Shown here: piece after piece, positions 1 to 8,996 of the stretch | Layout: the number at the start of each line of letters is the position of its first letter | Position numbering within the stretch: the stretch's first letter is position 1 | Position numbers and translations under genes: made by a program | Assembly: GCA_030583705.1 (NCBI GenBank) | Contig: CP129471.1 | Coordinates: forward strand, 548,506 to 612,505 | From: Patescibacteria group bacterium | GTDB lineage: Bacteria; Patescibacteriota; Patescibacteriia; Patescibacteriales; Patescibacteriaceae | Length of the DNA stretch: 64,000 nt | Direction of reading: 5' to 3' | The notes under the pieces: model-generated | Told to the model about the DNA's origin: nothing | The model's input: the letters and a program-made list of their open reading frames with translations, nothing else | Databases searched by the model: none

Positions 1-248
1 TTTTTAGCTTCAAAGTTATAAAGCAACTTTAAAGCCGCCCTAATCTTTTCACGCCAAGTTAAAGCTCCAAAGTAATCATAGGCTTTGGTAAAATATTTTT
101 CATTTTTATCTGGTAGATTATTAGGATGCTGGCAACAAAACTTAGCTGTTTTGACTCCTCTTTTTTCCAAAGCTTCCGCCAATTCCAAAAAATAACGCCC
201 GGCGCCGCCTTCAATAAAGTTAAACTTATGGACCAATAAGACTTTCAT
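1..248 (-). CDS. Glycosyltransferase family 4, N-terminal fragment
   Basis: The gene runs off the left edge; about 82 N-terminal residues are visible, starting MKVLLVHKFNFIEGGAGRY. A short hydrophobic strand followed by a Gly-rich 'EGGAGRYFLELAEALEKRG' stretch is typical of the donor-side Rossmann start of GT-B (GT4) glycosyltransferases, which transfer sugars from nucleotide-sugars in surface polysaccharide synthesis. It precedes a GT2 enzyme and an O-antigen-ligase-like protein on the same strand, which fits a polysaccharide cluster. The substrate cannot be read from the fragment. ATG is at 248. Confidence 0.7.
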   Translation of the reverse strand, partial: MKVLLVHKFNFIEGGAGRYFLELAEALEKRGVKTAKFCCQHPNNLPDKNEKYFTKAYDYFGALTWREKIRAALKLLYNFEAK

Positions 249-286
249 GGTTGTGTGGTTATGGTTAGTTAATTATGATTATTTAA

Positions 287-1144
287 TCATCTAATCAATA
301 AAAGCCTGAATAAAGTTATTTTAACAAAATAAAGAAAACGAACCCAGGCTCTGAATAATCTTTTCTTTGGAAAGTGTTTTTTTAAAAAATAAATCATACC
401 GTCAAGCTCTTTTTTTAACTTGGAGGCCGAACGTCTTCCACCGGAAGAAAACCCATGACTGTGTATTACTGAAACAAAAGGCAGATAAATAATTAAACGA
501 CCACTTTTCTTTATCCTATAGCAATAATCCAAATCTTCCACCCCGAAAAAGAAATTCTCATCCAGTAGCCCTATCTCTTTAATTAAACTTCTCTTAAATA
601 GTAGACAACCACCGCTAAGCCAATCCACTTTAAGGGGTGAAGTAGAAGAAGTAAAAGACAAACGATTAAAAAAATTACGATACAGTAAAAAACCGGTGGG
701 TAATATTTTACTAAGCATTAAAAAAGAAGTGGTAAAGTTCCAAGGAGTCGGAAAATAACCTGAACTTGTCTGAAAAGAACCATCAGGATAAATAAAACTT
801 GGACCAACCGCCCCGATTGAATCATTAGCTTGAAGACAATCAAGCATAGCAGTTAAAGTCTTTTTGTTAATTAGGGCATCTGAATTTAATAAAATTACAT
901 ATTCACCCAGCGCCTTTAAAAGCCCTTGATTAGCTGCTCCGGCAAAGCCAAGATTTTTTTGATTATAAATAAAATTAACTCTCTCTCCCCAAGAAGCACT
1001 AGGCCAAGAAGGCACCTCTTTTGAAGCATTATCTATTAAAACAACTTCAAAATCAAAACCCTCCGCAGCAGCCAAAAAGTCTTCCACCGCTTCGGTGGTT
1101 TTTTCTTGGGTGTTGTAGTTTATTATAATTGCGGATAACTTCAT
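287..1144 (-). CDS. Glycosyltransferase family 2 (rhamnosyltransferase-like)
   Basis: A 285-residue GT-A fold enzyme. Visible landmarks are the nucleotide-binding start (AIIINYN, IDNAS near residues 37-41), the NLGFAGAANQG loop near 64-74, the LLNSDA metal-binding region near 85-90 (family DxD position), and the acceptor-side GG plus GVEDLDYCYR stretch near 200. This layout is common in cytoplasmic enzymes that add a sugar, often rhamnose, to a lipid-linked glycan. Its ATG overlaps the stop of the upstream ligase-like gene by 4 bp (ATGA), so the two are translationally coupled. The exact sugar is not inferable. A C-terminal basic, hydrophobic tail may hold it at the membrane. Confidence 0.88.
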   Translation of the reverse strand: MKLSAIIINYNTQEKTTEAVEDFLAAAEGFDFEVVLIDNASKEVPSWPSASWGERVNFIYNQKNLGFAGAANQGLLKALGEYVILLNSDALINKKTLTAMLDCLQANDSIGAVGPSFIYPDGSFQTSSGYFPTPWNFTTSFLMLSKILPTGFLLYRNFFNRLSFTSSTSPLKVDWLSGGCLLFKRSLIKEIGLLDENFFFGVEDLDYCYRIKKSGRLIIYLPFVSVIHSHGFSSGGRRSASKLKKELDGMIYFLKKHFPKKRLFRAWVRFLYFVKITLFRLLLIR

Positions 1145-2490
1145 ACGGATTTTTTAATCTTTAAAACCGCCGCCGCTGTACCAACCAGTAACCAAAAAAT
1201 AACAGCATAAGGCGCGGTTAATAAAGTAACTTCCACCAGACCATTAAAGAAAGCGGCAATAAAGCCAGCAACTAAGGCCCAAGCTAAAGGTCGCTGATGT
1301 TTTTTTATCATTTTAACCGACATAACGATGATGGAGGTAATTAAGGCTAAATAAACACTTAAACCAATAACCCCGTAATCAACCAAGGCCTGTAAAAGAT
1401 AATTATTAACCCACTCCCGATAATCCGGACTAATTAATCTCTGGTAATACATTAACTGCTGCCCGGCACCAACCCCGAGCCAAGGATGATCCCTGATGAT
1501 TTTACTGGCTTGGCTGTATTCCTCAAACCTAAAACGAGTATTAGGGTCTTCTACTACTATAGAGAAACGATCAAAAAGACCCTCAGCATAAGGAGACAAA
1601 AAGGTATAACCCAATAAAGCAAAAGATATCAAAAAGAGTACCATGGCTAATCTTTTCTCTTTTAATTTTATAAACAAAAATAACATAGCCAGAGCCAGAC
1701 TACCGATCGCCGCCTTACTTAAAGTGGCACAAACGGCGGTAAAGCCAAGAACAAAAGATATTAACAATAAGATTCTAAGTTTATCATCGCTTTTAAGTTC
1801 AAAATAATAACCCAACATAATAGGGGTAAGTAAAGATAAAAGCGCTGCTACTAAAGCCAAGGGTCCCATAGTTACTCCAAGATAAGTTCTATCCGCAAAA
1901 AGAGCTACTGAAAAACCAACCAAATAAAGATTATGAAGAAGTTCAAGGCTCAATAAAGTAACAGTTAAAGAAAGACTGACCATAAAAACCCTTATCTTGT
2001 TAAAGCTATTTAAGAAATTAAAGGCTAAAAGATAAGCTAAAAAGCTTAAAAGAAATATCTTTATACCAGCTACATATAATTCAAAGTTTTTAATATAGAA
2101 AAAAGAGGCTAAACCAATAGCTAAATATAAAAGCATCCATAAACCAACAGAGCCGACTCTTGGGCGAAACTTGGGAAACTCAAAAATAATTCTAATTAAA
2201 AGAAGACCAGCTAAAAACAAAATGATAGCTTCGCTAATACTAGCTTCATAAACCCAATTTGGTCTTGGTTCAAAAGAAAAAAAAGACCCAAAGATTAGAC
2301 CCAAGGGTCCTAAAGATAAAATAAGCCAATCATATTTACCAAAAAAGATATAACCTAAAAGTAAACCACCTAAAACAAAACCTAAGGCAAGACTAAAGAC
2401 ACCAAAGGCAGATAAGACTAAGGCTAATAGGGCAAAAACCAGAACTAATAAGAATTTAGGCTGTTGAATAATTTCTTTAAACATAACCAT
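1141..2490 (-). CDS. O-antigen ligase / Wzy-like polytopic membrane protein
   Basis: A 449-residue very hydrophobic protein with roughly ten or more membrane segments. A longer outward loop near residues 300-360 contains RFEEYSQASKIIRDHPWLGVGAGQ. This resembles the Wzy_C / O-antigen ligase family signature, where a periplasmic loop precedes 'H-P-x-x-G-x-G'. Family members polymerise glycans or ligate them to an acceptor at the outer face of the membrane. It is co-transcribed with the following GT2 gene (4-bp overlap). As Patescibacteria generally lack lipopolysaccharide, the acceptor here is more likely a cell-wall polymer or glycoprotein; that is inference. Confidence 0.82.
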   Translation of the reverse strand: MVMFKEIIQQPKFLLVLVFALLALVLSAFGVFSLALGFVLGGLLLGYIFFGKYDWLILSLGPLGLIFGSFFSFEPRPNWVYEASISEAIILFLAGLLLIRIIFEFPKFRPRVGSVGLWMLLYLAIGLASFFYIKNFELYVAGIKIFLLSFLAYLLAFNFLNSFNKIRVFMVSLSLTVTLLSLELLHNLYLVGFSVALFADRTYLGVTMGPLALVAALLSLLTPIMLGYYFELKSDDKLRILLLISFVLGFTAVCATLSKAAIGSLALAMLFLFIKLKEKRLAMVLFLISFALLGYTFLSPYAEGLFDRFSIVVEDPNTRFRFEEYSQASKIIRDHPWLGVGAGQQLMYYQRLISPDYREWVNNYLLQALVDYGVIGLSVYLALITSIIVMSVKMIKKHQRPLAWALVAGFIAAFFNGLVEVTLLTAPYAVIFWLLVGTAAAVLKIKKSV

Positions 2491-2524
2491 ATCTTAACAT
2501 ATTTTTTAAATATTGTCAAAGAAA

Positions 2525-2553
2525 AAAGCGCAGAGATAAATCATCTGCGCTTT
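2525..2553 (-). terminator. Intrinsic terminator hairpin
   Basis: Perfect 10-bp arms (AAAGCGCAGA / TCTGCGCTTT) with a 9-nt loop lie just past the stop of the 2574-3392 gene, with A/T runs on both sides. It would end that transcript before the polysaccharide genes. Confidence 0.75.
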
Positions 2554-2573
2554 ATATTTAATTCGAAGAATTC

Positions 2574-3392
2574 TTATCCTTTGATCAAGAACATCTCATG
2601 ATCAAATCCGACTCGACCTTCGTCTCCTGTATAGTTATTATAGAGCCAACTGGGCCTCCAAATAGAACCATCAGGATTAACTTCTTCAACAATTTCAATT
2701 GCTGCGAAATTCATGTCTTGCCATCTTGGGATGGCTGATTTCGATTGAACTATATTGAATTGAAGTGCATCTTTAAGGTCTAAGTACCACCTTCCATTTT
2801 CATGCTTTTTAAATCTCCAATCCTCAAGGTCTGAAGCTTTGCGGCCATTAATCCATCCGTTACCTTTAACATCTTTATCTTGATGCTTGCCTTTACTTTC
2901 GCCGCAAGCTGCCCAAAAAGCAACTTGGTTGCTAAATTCTCGAACAGTGGCTGCGATTAATACTTCATCAACATATACCCTTAGTCCTATGGGTGAAGTG
3001 TTGGATTTCTCGTATGTAACGAGTTTCTCCTTCTCTTCTCTACTCATAGCTAAGATTATATTTACAGCTTCTTGTTGTGAATATCCTGTTCCTGAGCCAG
3101 TACCGGTTGATGTTGATTCTTCTAACTTGGTCTCTGTTTTCGTCTCTTGCTTATCTTGCTTACTTTCAGTTTCAGTAGTTTCAATTTTTTCCTGCTCGTA
3201 TTGTTGATACGTGGATGTTTCTTCAGTTACTTGAACTTCCTGCGGCTTTGGAGAAAGCAAGAGCATTATGATAACAACAAGGAAAATAGCAGCTATGCCT
3301 ATTAATACTGCCATACCAGTGTTGAATCTCTTTGGTTCTGTATTTCTAACTTCTTGATTGTTTCCCATTCCTGGGTTTTCTTTATTATCCAT
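2574..3392 (-). CDS. Membrane-anchored protein with Thr/Glu-rich linker, function unknown
   Basis: I do not recognise this 272-residue protein. It has a polar N-terminus, one clear membrane segment (about residues 26-48), then a low-complexity stalk rich in Thr, Glu, Lys and Gln (about 55-105), and a C-terminal domain rich in Trp and charged residues (about 110-272). The layout suggests a type II membrane protein presenting a soluble domain outside the cell. It lies 42 bp downstream of the secreted beta-rich protein on the same strand with no terminator between, so the two are probably one operon. A good terminator follows it. Confidence 0.6.
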   Translation of the reverse strand: MDNKENPGMGNNQEVRNTEPKRFNTGMAVLIGIAAIFLVVIIMLLLSPKPQEVQVTEETSTYQQYEQEKIETTETESKQDKQETKTETKLEESTSTGTGSGTGYSQQEAVNIILAMSREEKEKLVTYEKSNTSPIGLRVYVDEVLIAATVREFSNQVAFWAACGESKGKHQDKDVKGNGWINGRKASDLEDWRFKKHENGRWYLDLKDALQFNIVQSKSAIPRWQDMNFAAIEIVEEVNPDGSIWRPSWLYNNYTGDEGRVGFDHEMFLIKG

Positions 3393-3434
3393 TTTATTTT
3401 TTTGTTTTTGTTTTTTAAAAAATTTTTATTTGTT

Positions 3435-4316
3435 TTAAAAATTACCCATTCCTCGTACAACATTGAATACGTCAACAGATATATTAACGTTGTCTTTGTA
3501 TTCGCTTTTTTGAGGAAAGAATTCTCTACCAATAGAGAGTCTCAAAATGTCAGAGTAATTATTATAAACAGAAATTACCCCCATAGGACTATATAAATCC
3601 CTTTTATTGAAGTTCTCATGTTTATACTCTCCGCGAATTGAAAATACAATCCCCCAATTTACATCTATAGGGAAGGTCAGTAGGGAGACCTCTGAAAACA
3701 TCGAGAAGCTTCCCCTATCGTTTTTATCCGCATCAAATTGCTGAGTCTTACCATTCTGCCAAATATCACCTGAAGCCATCAGTTGGTGTTCGTAACGTAA
3801 TCCGAAATCAAGCCTATTAAAGGCCTGCCTGTTATGGAATGTCATCCACCACATTTCTCCGTATAGGAGAGTGTGTTGCGATGACTTGTGAGACATATCA
3901 TGATCAGAGACCTCCTTAATATTTAGAACCTTTCCTCCGCTAGATAGTCTAAAGATTGAGGTTCTATTTTTGGAAAGATTTCTTCGTTCCATTGTTAAAC
4001 CAATGGATCCAAAGTTTCCCTGACCCTTACCTACCCACACTTTATCTTTGCCTTCGTAGGAGTATTTAACTCCTTCAATTTTAAGGCCATAAAGGGTAGT
4101 GTTCTTTTTAATTGAGGGAGCTTGTGTTAAAGATGCAACTCCTCCAATGTAAGAACCTTTGATGATTTCCGATTCAAACTTCCCCGCAAAAGCCCATGCT
4201 TCCGCATAAGATTTTTTTGAAAAGTTATATTGGGCTTGAGTCTCTGATCCGAAAAACAATAATACCAAGATAAAAACTGTAAAAACTGTTGTAATTTTTA
4301 GTTCATTTTTTTTCAA
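3435..4316 (-). CDS. Secreted beta-rich (barrel-like) protein, function unknown
   Basis: A 293-residue protein with a typical signal peptide (MKKNELK, hydrophobic core, cleavage near ETQAQ, residues 1-29). The mature part has many short stretches of alternating polar and aromatic or hydrophobic residues (for example GLKIEGVKYSYEG, FNRLDFGLRYEHQL, VFSIRGEYKH, ILRLSIGREF) and ends in phenylalanine, a pattern seen in outer-membrane beta-barrels. I cannot name a family. The ATG has a strong Shine-Dalgarno (GGAGG), unlike most neighbours. Because Patescibacteria are thought to lack a classic outer membrane, a barrel would be odd; a soluble beta-sandwich is the alternative. Possibly acquired by transfer. 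Confidence 0.6.
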   Translation of the reverse strand: MKKNELKITTVFTVFILVLLFFGSETQAQYNFSKKSYAEAWAFAGKFESEIIKGSYIGGVASLTQAPSIKKNTTLYGLKIEGVKYSYEGKDKVWVGKGQGNFGSIGLTMERRNLSKNRTSIFRLSSGGKVLNIKEVSDHDMSHKSSQHTLLYGEMWWMTFHNRQAFNRLDFGLRYEHQLMASGDIWQNGKTQQFDADKNDRGSFSMFSEVSLLTFPIDVNWGIVFSIRGEYKHENFNKRDLYSPMGVISVYNNYSDILRLSIGREFFPQKSEYKDNVNISVDVFNVVRGMGNF

Positions 4317-4329
4317 TTTTGTTTCCTCC

Positions 4330-4379
4330 TACCTTAAAAAGGTAATTTATTTTTTAATTTTTTTGTTATATTATGTCAA
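4330..4379 (-). promoter_or_regulatory. Promoter and 5'UTR palindrome for the beta-rich protein
   Basis: A consensus -35 (TTGACA, 4379-4374) is followed 17 bp later by a weak -10 (TAAAAA). The palindrome TACCTT-AAA-AAGGTA (4344-4330) sits in the 5'UTR directly ahead of the strong GGAGG ribosome site. It could be an operator or a hairpin that gates translation. Confidence 0.45.
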
Positions 4380-4662
4380 AAAACTTTCTATTACTTTAAT
4401 CTAGAATCTTACCATGAATACTCTTGTTTTGTCAAGAGCCAGATTTAGAATATTTAAAATCTTGTAAATATTCATGATAAGAGCCTTAATTAAAGGCTTT
4501 TTTAGATAAAATACCGAATAAAGACTCTCTGTAATATTTTATCTAAAATCTAAATGCTACCTTACGATTTAATTTGCTATACTATTTTTATAATCCAACC
4601 ACCTACCTACTTAAACCAATTTACAAAATATTATGAAAAATATCTTCATACTATCTCTTGCC
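4380..4662. repeat. Intergenic region with two hairpin-forming inverted repeats
   Basis: No ORF is supported here. One hairpin (AGCCTT/AAGGCT, 4482-4498) is followed by T6 on the plus strand, so it looks like a plus-strand terminator although no plus-strand gene precedes it. Immediately after lies a perfect 13-bp inverted repeat (TTTAGATAAAATA at 4501-4513 with its complement at 4535-4547, 21-nt spacer). The second could be an operator or a long hairpin past the Wzz-like gene. Confidence 0.5.
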
Positions 4663-5703
4663 TTACAAAATATTATTCATACTACCTCTTTGGCTAAGTT
4701 TCTCTGGTTCAAGTTCTTCAACTTCTTCAAGATAACCACCTTCACCAATTTCTTGTTCATTATATTCATTGTGATCATTTCCTTGGTTGGTATTATTAAC
4801 CCTCATCTTTTCATACTGCCCATATGGAGTGTAATTTATCTTTTCCCTAAAGGCAGGCTCTACCTGAGAAAAACCTTTTTGTCCATGGAATCTAGCTAAG
4901 GCTTCTTCAGGTCTTTGGCCGGAAACTCTAACAGATCCCCTATTGTTATTGTTTTGGTTTGGTAAATCATTAGGCTGATTATTTGCTGCATAATTAAGAG
5001 CTGCATAACGATCTTCAGCTCCCACTTCCCTCATCATCTCACTAAACTCCATTCTCTGATTTAAAGAATTTGGAGTAGCTGAATAATTTCTTGGATTTCT
5101 TGGTAGAAGATAAACATAGACTAAACCAGTAACAGCACCTAAAGCCACCGCTAAAGCAGCTATTAAAGGAATATTAGGCTTAACCGGAAAGTTTGAAGTT
5201 ACCGGCTGGTCGATTAAACGAACTTTAACCGATTCTCCTGAACCATGATAAGCGCCGTGTTGAGTCATTAAGACATGGTTAACCGAACGAATAATCTTTT
5301 CCGCCTGGGCTCTGTCTGGATGATAAACCGAGATGGCAATAATACCTGAATCACTTAAACTCTTGACGTTAACGGTTTTCTTCCATTCTTTCATCTGATC
5401 CCTTGGAGTTAAACCGAAATAACTTTCTTCAACAGCAAAACCGGAGTCTAAAACTCTAACAAAGAAAGAGTTAGAAGTAACCACACTAGCTAAAACGCTG
5501 GAAAGATATTCGTTAGATTTGGAAACAGTATAAGCATCCAAGGTACGGTTATGTTCCTGCACAACCAAAACCTGCGACTTAGAGCCGTATTTAAAACGTT
5601 GCAAAGCTACTGTGCCGGCAGCTAAAACCAAAAAGACGGCGATTATCGCGTAAATCTTGTTCTTATGCAACTTAACTTGTTGGATAAACTCATGAAATTC
5701 CAT
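4663..5703 (-). CDS. Wzz-like polysaccharide chain-length / co-polymerase protein
   Basis: About 346 residues. A first membrane segment (IYAIIAVFLVLAAGTVALQ) lies near residues 20-38, then an extracellular alpha/beta domain, and a second membrane segment (IPLIAALAVALGAVTGLVYVY) that follows a Pro-rich 'FPVKPN' motif typical of Wzz/Wzc proteins. A long disordered cytoplasmic tail rich in Asn, Gln and Glu follows. Family members set glycan chain length together with a Wzy polymerase; a Wzy-like gene lies 2 kb away. I chose ATG at 5703; an upstream TTG at 5727 would add eight residues and overlaps a TTGACA box. No kinase domain is present. Confidence 0.8.
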   Translation of the reverse strand: MEFHEFIQQVKLHKNKIYAIIAVFLVLAAGTVALQRFKYGSKSQVLVVQEHNRTLDAYTVSKSNEYLSSVLASVVTSNSFFVRVLDSGFAVEESYFGLTPRDQMKEWKKTVNVKSLSDSGIIAISVYHPDRAQAEKIIRSVNHVLMTQHGAYHGSGESVKVRLIDQPVTSNFPVKPNIPLIAALAVALGAVTGLVYVYLLPRNPRNYSATPNSLNQRMEFSEMMREVGAEDRYAALNYAANNQPNDLPNQNNNNRGSVRVSGQRPEEALARFHGQKGFSQVEPAFREKINYTPYGQYEKMRVNNTNQGNDHNEYNEQEIGEGGYLEEVEELEPEKLSQRGSMNNIL

Positions 5704-5805
5704 ATAATATAAAAAAGGCTTTGTCAATAAAATTAACTTATAAATGAGAGTATGGCATATTTAATAAAAAATGTCAATAGGGTTTAAGGAAAGTCTAAAA
5801 ATAAC

Positions 5806-5832
5806 AAAAAAGCCCTATAAAAAGGCTTTTTT
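5806..5832 (-). terminator. Intrinsic terminator hairpin
   Basis: AAAAAAGCC / GGCTTTTTT arms with a 9-nt loop, just downstream of the winged-helix gene (5896-6492). Confidence 0.75.
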
Positions 5833-5895
5833 AAGAAATTACTTAACGGACTATAACTAAATCAAAAAACTAAAAAAAGATAAAAAATCAACAAA

Positions 5896-6492
5896 TTAGG
5901 GATTAAGATAGTTCATCTCATCAATCACTATTATCTTATTGCCCTCTATAACACTAAACAAGAAGACATCGGTTACCTGCCTACGATATTTAAAGTCCGC
6001 TTCACTCATTACCGTATACCTTACTTCACTTACCAGCTCTTGTTCAAGCTCACGCAACAAAGCCGCTAACTTGTTGGGTTTAAACTCTCCAACAATTAAA
6101 AGATCTACCGGTGCTTCCGGGTCGTTAAGGAACAAACCGCTTAACAAAAGAAGCTTTACTTCCCCTATTTTTCTTAGTTTTTCGGTAAATTCCGGTTCAC
6201 AAAGAATCTGCGCCTTAAGGATAAGCTCTTTTATTTCTTTAAACAAAACAAAATTTACGTTAGCTCGGTAATATTTCTTCTCGGTTTTACTTACCTGTCC
6301 TTCCCCTTCTTCCGGCACATCCCCCACTACCAAGCCAAGTACCTCTAAATTCTCAAGTTCTCGGCGCACAGCATTAAGTTGCAGATCAAGTAGTCTGGCA
6401 ATCTCTCTAACGTAATAAGAGTTCTCCGGGTTAAGCAAAAAAAGCTTTAAAAGCTTGACTCTGGCCGTAGAACCGAATAATTTAGCAATCAT
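5896..6492 (-). CDS. Winged-helix DNA-binding protein with nucleotidyltransferase-like C-terminal domain
   Basis: 198 residues. The N-terminal 75 residues form a winged helix (LFGSTARVKLLKLFLLNP, YYVREIARLLDL, NAVRRELENLEVLGLV), as in ArsR/MarR-like regulators. The C-terminal part (residues about 105-198) has the strand and helix pattern of a small nucleotidyltransferase-like domain (VKLLLLSGLFLNDPEAPVDLLIVG), but I see no intact GS-x-DxD active site, so it may act as a sensor. Such proteins are common in Patescibacteria with no known target. It is divergent from the PP2C-like gene at 6569 (76-bp shared upstream region) and could regulate it. Confidence 0.65.
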   Translation of the reverse strand: MIAKLFGSTARVKLLKLFLLNPENSYYVREIARLLDLQLNAVRRELENLEVLGLVVGDVPEEGEGQVSKTEKKYYRANVNFVLFKEIKELILKAQILCEPEFTEKLRKIGEVKLLLLSGLFLNDPEAPVDLLIVGEFKPNKLAALLRELEQELVSEVRYTVMSEADFKYRRQVTDVFLFSVIEGNKIIVIDEMNYLNP

Positions 6493-6568
6493 ATAATAAA
6501 CCTTTGATCTTTTATCTTCTTTATAGTATAGTATTATTAAGGAGGAGTCAAATAAGCTAACTAAAAAT

Positions 6569-8836
6569 ATGAGCTATAAATTGGCCCAATTAACGGTTAA
6601 TCCGCATAAGAAATCATCAGTGGTTAGTAAAATTTTCGTCAGCCAGCCCTCAGCCGAGGAAGAGCAGCTGGTTGGTCGTCTTTTTGTTTTAATGGAAATA
6701 GACGCCGCTAAGTCAGACGAATTCGCTTTAGCGGATTTTGTTGTCCGCGAGATTTATCAGAAATATTACGAAAACGAAAAATTCTTTTTACGAGATAAAG
6801 TTTCCAGCCTGAAAATAGATTATATTTTTGAAGCGGCCTTAACTAAACTTAACGCCGCTATTGCCCAGTTTCTAGAAAACGAAAAAATTAATGTACCATC
6901 AGGCAGTGTCACCATTGTTATCGGAGTGATTCATAAAAACCGTCTACTCTTTGCCCAAACCGGACAAGCTAGAGCCATGTTGGTTTATCGCCCAATCAGT
7001 AAGACGGGACAAAAGTTAGATTACTCTTTAATAGACATTACAGAAAAAACCGAAGATCCAACCCAAGAGATTGGCAATCCCAATAAGATGTTTGCCAATG
7101 TCATTAACGGTGTCGTTCCTAACCGTGGTTACTTTGTCTTTACCAATGAATCTGTCTTGGAATACTTATCCAAAAAACAATTAACCGAAGTCGTCACTAC
7201 CCTGCCACCAGCCAGTGCGGTTGAACATATTAAAAACCTCCTAGAACAAACCAACGCTTTTGTGCCCTTCTTCGGTTTAGTTATAAAAAACACGGTTGGT
7301 GAAGAAAACCTAGCTACTCCAATAGCTACATACCAAGTACCAGCCAGTAAAGCCGGGGGTAACGCTTCTTTGGAAAACCTTAACGCCACCCAAGAAAGTA
7401 CTGAAAGACTTTTAAGTCCTTCCGGCTTTATTACCCTTAAACAATGGCTTAATAAATTAAAACCAGCCTCCAGTGGTTTAACTAAAATGGCTAAGGGTAC
7501 AGCCAGGCAATTTAATGTAGCCACCGATAAACTTAGAACTGAAAGTAAAAAACTAGGTCTGAGTAAAAGACTATCCGCCACCCTCTCCTTAATCTTTTCT
7601 TCCTTAGTGGCCGGCTTACTCGCTCTTCTTAGAATCTTTAAAGATAAAGAAATAAGACAAGCTCTTTTTAATAAAATTAAAAACTTTTTCATAAGAATAC
7701 CAAAATATCTAGCCGGTCTAATCGGTCTTTTAATGAACATGTCGCTAAAATACAAAATAATTCTAGCTATCGGTTTAGTTTGCTTAGTTACCTTTTCCAT
7801 TAGCTTAATTAACGCCAATAACCAAAAAAGGTTAGAAGCAGCTATGGCGCGCGTTGAAGAAATTAACGCCAATTTTGATCAAAAAGCTGCCCAATTGGAA
7901 GCTAGCCGACTATATAATAATCACGAAGGTGGGAAAAAGATCTTAGATGAGATGTTAACCATGATTAACGAAATGCCAGAAAATTCAGATTTTGAAAAAG
8001 AAGCTAAACAAAAATTAAACGAACGTCACCAGGCTATAACAGACAGCCTGTTTAATACAGTAAGGATAGAACAACCCGAGGTTTATCTTGAGCTTGGTAA
8101 AGAAGCCCAGGGTATAGTCTCAAGACAAGGTACAATGCATATCTTACTAGGACAAATGAATATTATCGCCCAAGCAACAAACGGCACCATAGAAGAAAAA
8201 ACTTATGAAACAATAGCTAATCGTTCACTTAAGAGTGCCGGTGCTATTGGCAACAGGCTTTACCTTTATTCAGATAATGAAATCTTTTCTTATTTGCCCG
8301 GCGACCAAACCCTCCAAACTATTAATCTTGAACCAAAACCGTCTAATATAGCTGCCGCTTCCGCCTATAATAACCGCCTTTACTTAGTAGACCAAACCGC
8401 CAACCAAATATACCGCTATGATCAAAACGCTCTAACCAATAATTTCGGCTCACGTATCGCCTGGTTAAGAGAGCCAACAGACTTGGCCAACACCAACTCC
8501 ATGGGTATTAATGGACAGATTTTTGTCGCTAACCAAACACAGGTAAAAAGATTCTCTACTGGCACAGCTCAAACCTCAGCCTTGGTTTCTATTTCCCCTC
8601 CCTTAGAAGCGCCGGACAAAGTCCTTATCCCTGAAGACTCTTCCATGATTTACATACTAGAGAAAAAACACCAAAGAATTTTAGTCTATAACGACAATGG
8701 TCAACATATCTCTTCTTATGTTAGTCCAGCCTTTACTTCAGCCTCAGACATAAGTGTTGACGAGAGCCGTAGAGAAATTTACGTACTAGTAGGACAAACC
8801 ATCTACCTTATAAAAGCCCAACATTTGGCTGAATAA
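6569..8836 (+). CDS. Membrane protein with PP2C-like N-domain and extracytoplasmic beta-propeller
   Basis: 755 residues in four parts. Residues about 1-240 resemble a PP2C-type phosphatase fold (FVLMEIDAA, SVTIVIGVIHKNRLLFAQTGQARAML, GYFVFTNESVLEYL), although the metal-binding Asp pairs of active PP2C enzymes are not obvious. A low-complexity linker and basic amphipathic helices follow. A single membrane segment (IILAIGLVCLVTFSISLI) lies near 394-415. A coiled-coil stretch (about 420-510) leads to repeated strand units (about 540-755) like an NHL/YVTN beta-propeller. The design suggests a signalling or sensing protein. GGAGGA lies about 20 nt upstream of the ATG, too far for a normal ribosome site. 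Confidence 0.65.
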   Translation: MSYKLAQLTVNPHKKSSVVSKIFVSQPSAEEEQLVGRLFVLMEIDAAKSDEFALADFVVREIYQKYYENEKFFLRDKVSSLKIDYIFEAALTKLNAAIAQFLENEKINVPSGSVTIVIGVIHKNRLLFAQTGQARAMLVYRPISKTGQKLDYSLIDITEKTEDPTQEIGNPNKMFANVINGVVPNRGYFVFTNESVLEYLSKKQLTEVVTTLPPASAVEHIKNLLEQTNAFVPFFGLVIKNTVGEENLATPIATYQVPASKAGGNASLENLNATQESTERLLSPSGFITLKQWLNKLKPASSGLTKMAKGTARQFNVATDKLRTESKKLGLSKRLSATLSLIFSSLVAGLLALLRIFKDKEIRQALFNKIKNFFIRIPKYLAGLIGLLMNMSLKYKIILAIGLVCLVTFSISLINANNQKRLEAAMARVEEINANFDQKAAQLEASRLYNNHEGGKKILDEMLTMINEMPENSDFEKEAKQKLNERHQAITDSLFNTVRIEQPEVYLELGKEAQGIVSRQGTMHILLGQMNIIAQATNGTIEEKTYETIANRSLKSAGAIGNRLYLYSDNEIFSYLPGDQTLQTINLEPKPSNIAAASAYNNRLYLVDQTANQIYRYDQNALTNNFGSRIAWLREPTDLANTNSMGINGQIFVANQTQVKRFSTGTAQTSALVSISPPLEAPDKVLIPEDSSMIYILEKKHQRILVYNDNGQHISSYVSPAFTSASDISVDESRREIYVLVGQTIYLIKAQHLAE

Positions 8837-8902
8837 AAAACTTAACACCAAACTCTACCATATTAAGATTCATAAACTAATACTCATTAACCCATACTCA
8901 TT

Positions 8903-8930
8903 AAACACCTCAACCTATTGAGGTGTTTTA
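8903..8930 (+). terminator. Terminator hairpin of the AAACACCTCAA family (copy 1)
   Basis: Arms AAACACCTCAA / TTGAGGTGTTT with loop CCTA, followed by a short T run. It ends the PP2C/propeller transcript. Same arms recur at 12462 and 31291. Confidence 0.75.
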
Positions 8931-8946
8931 AAAAATTATATACTAA

Positions 8947-8972
8947 AAACACCGCCCTAAGGCGGTGTTTTA
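8947..8972 (-). terminator. Terminator of the rplJ-rplL operon
   Basis: AAACACCGCC / GGCGGTGTTT stem with a short loop, 25 bp past the rplL stop; A/T-rich on both sides so it can work in both directions between the convergent genes. Confidence 0.8.
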
Positions 8973-8996
8973 TTTTAAGAAAAAACTAGAGCTTAA

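Noticed and set aside
4633-4899. Plus-strand ORF opposite the Wzz-like gene
   Set aside because: Shadow of the real gene on the other strand, with low-complexity sequence and no ribosome site.
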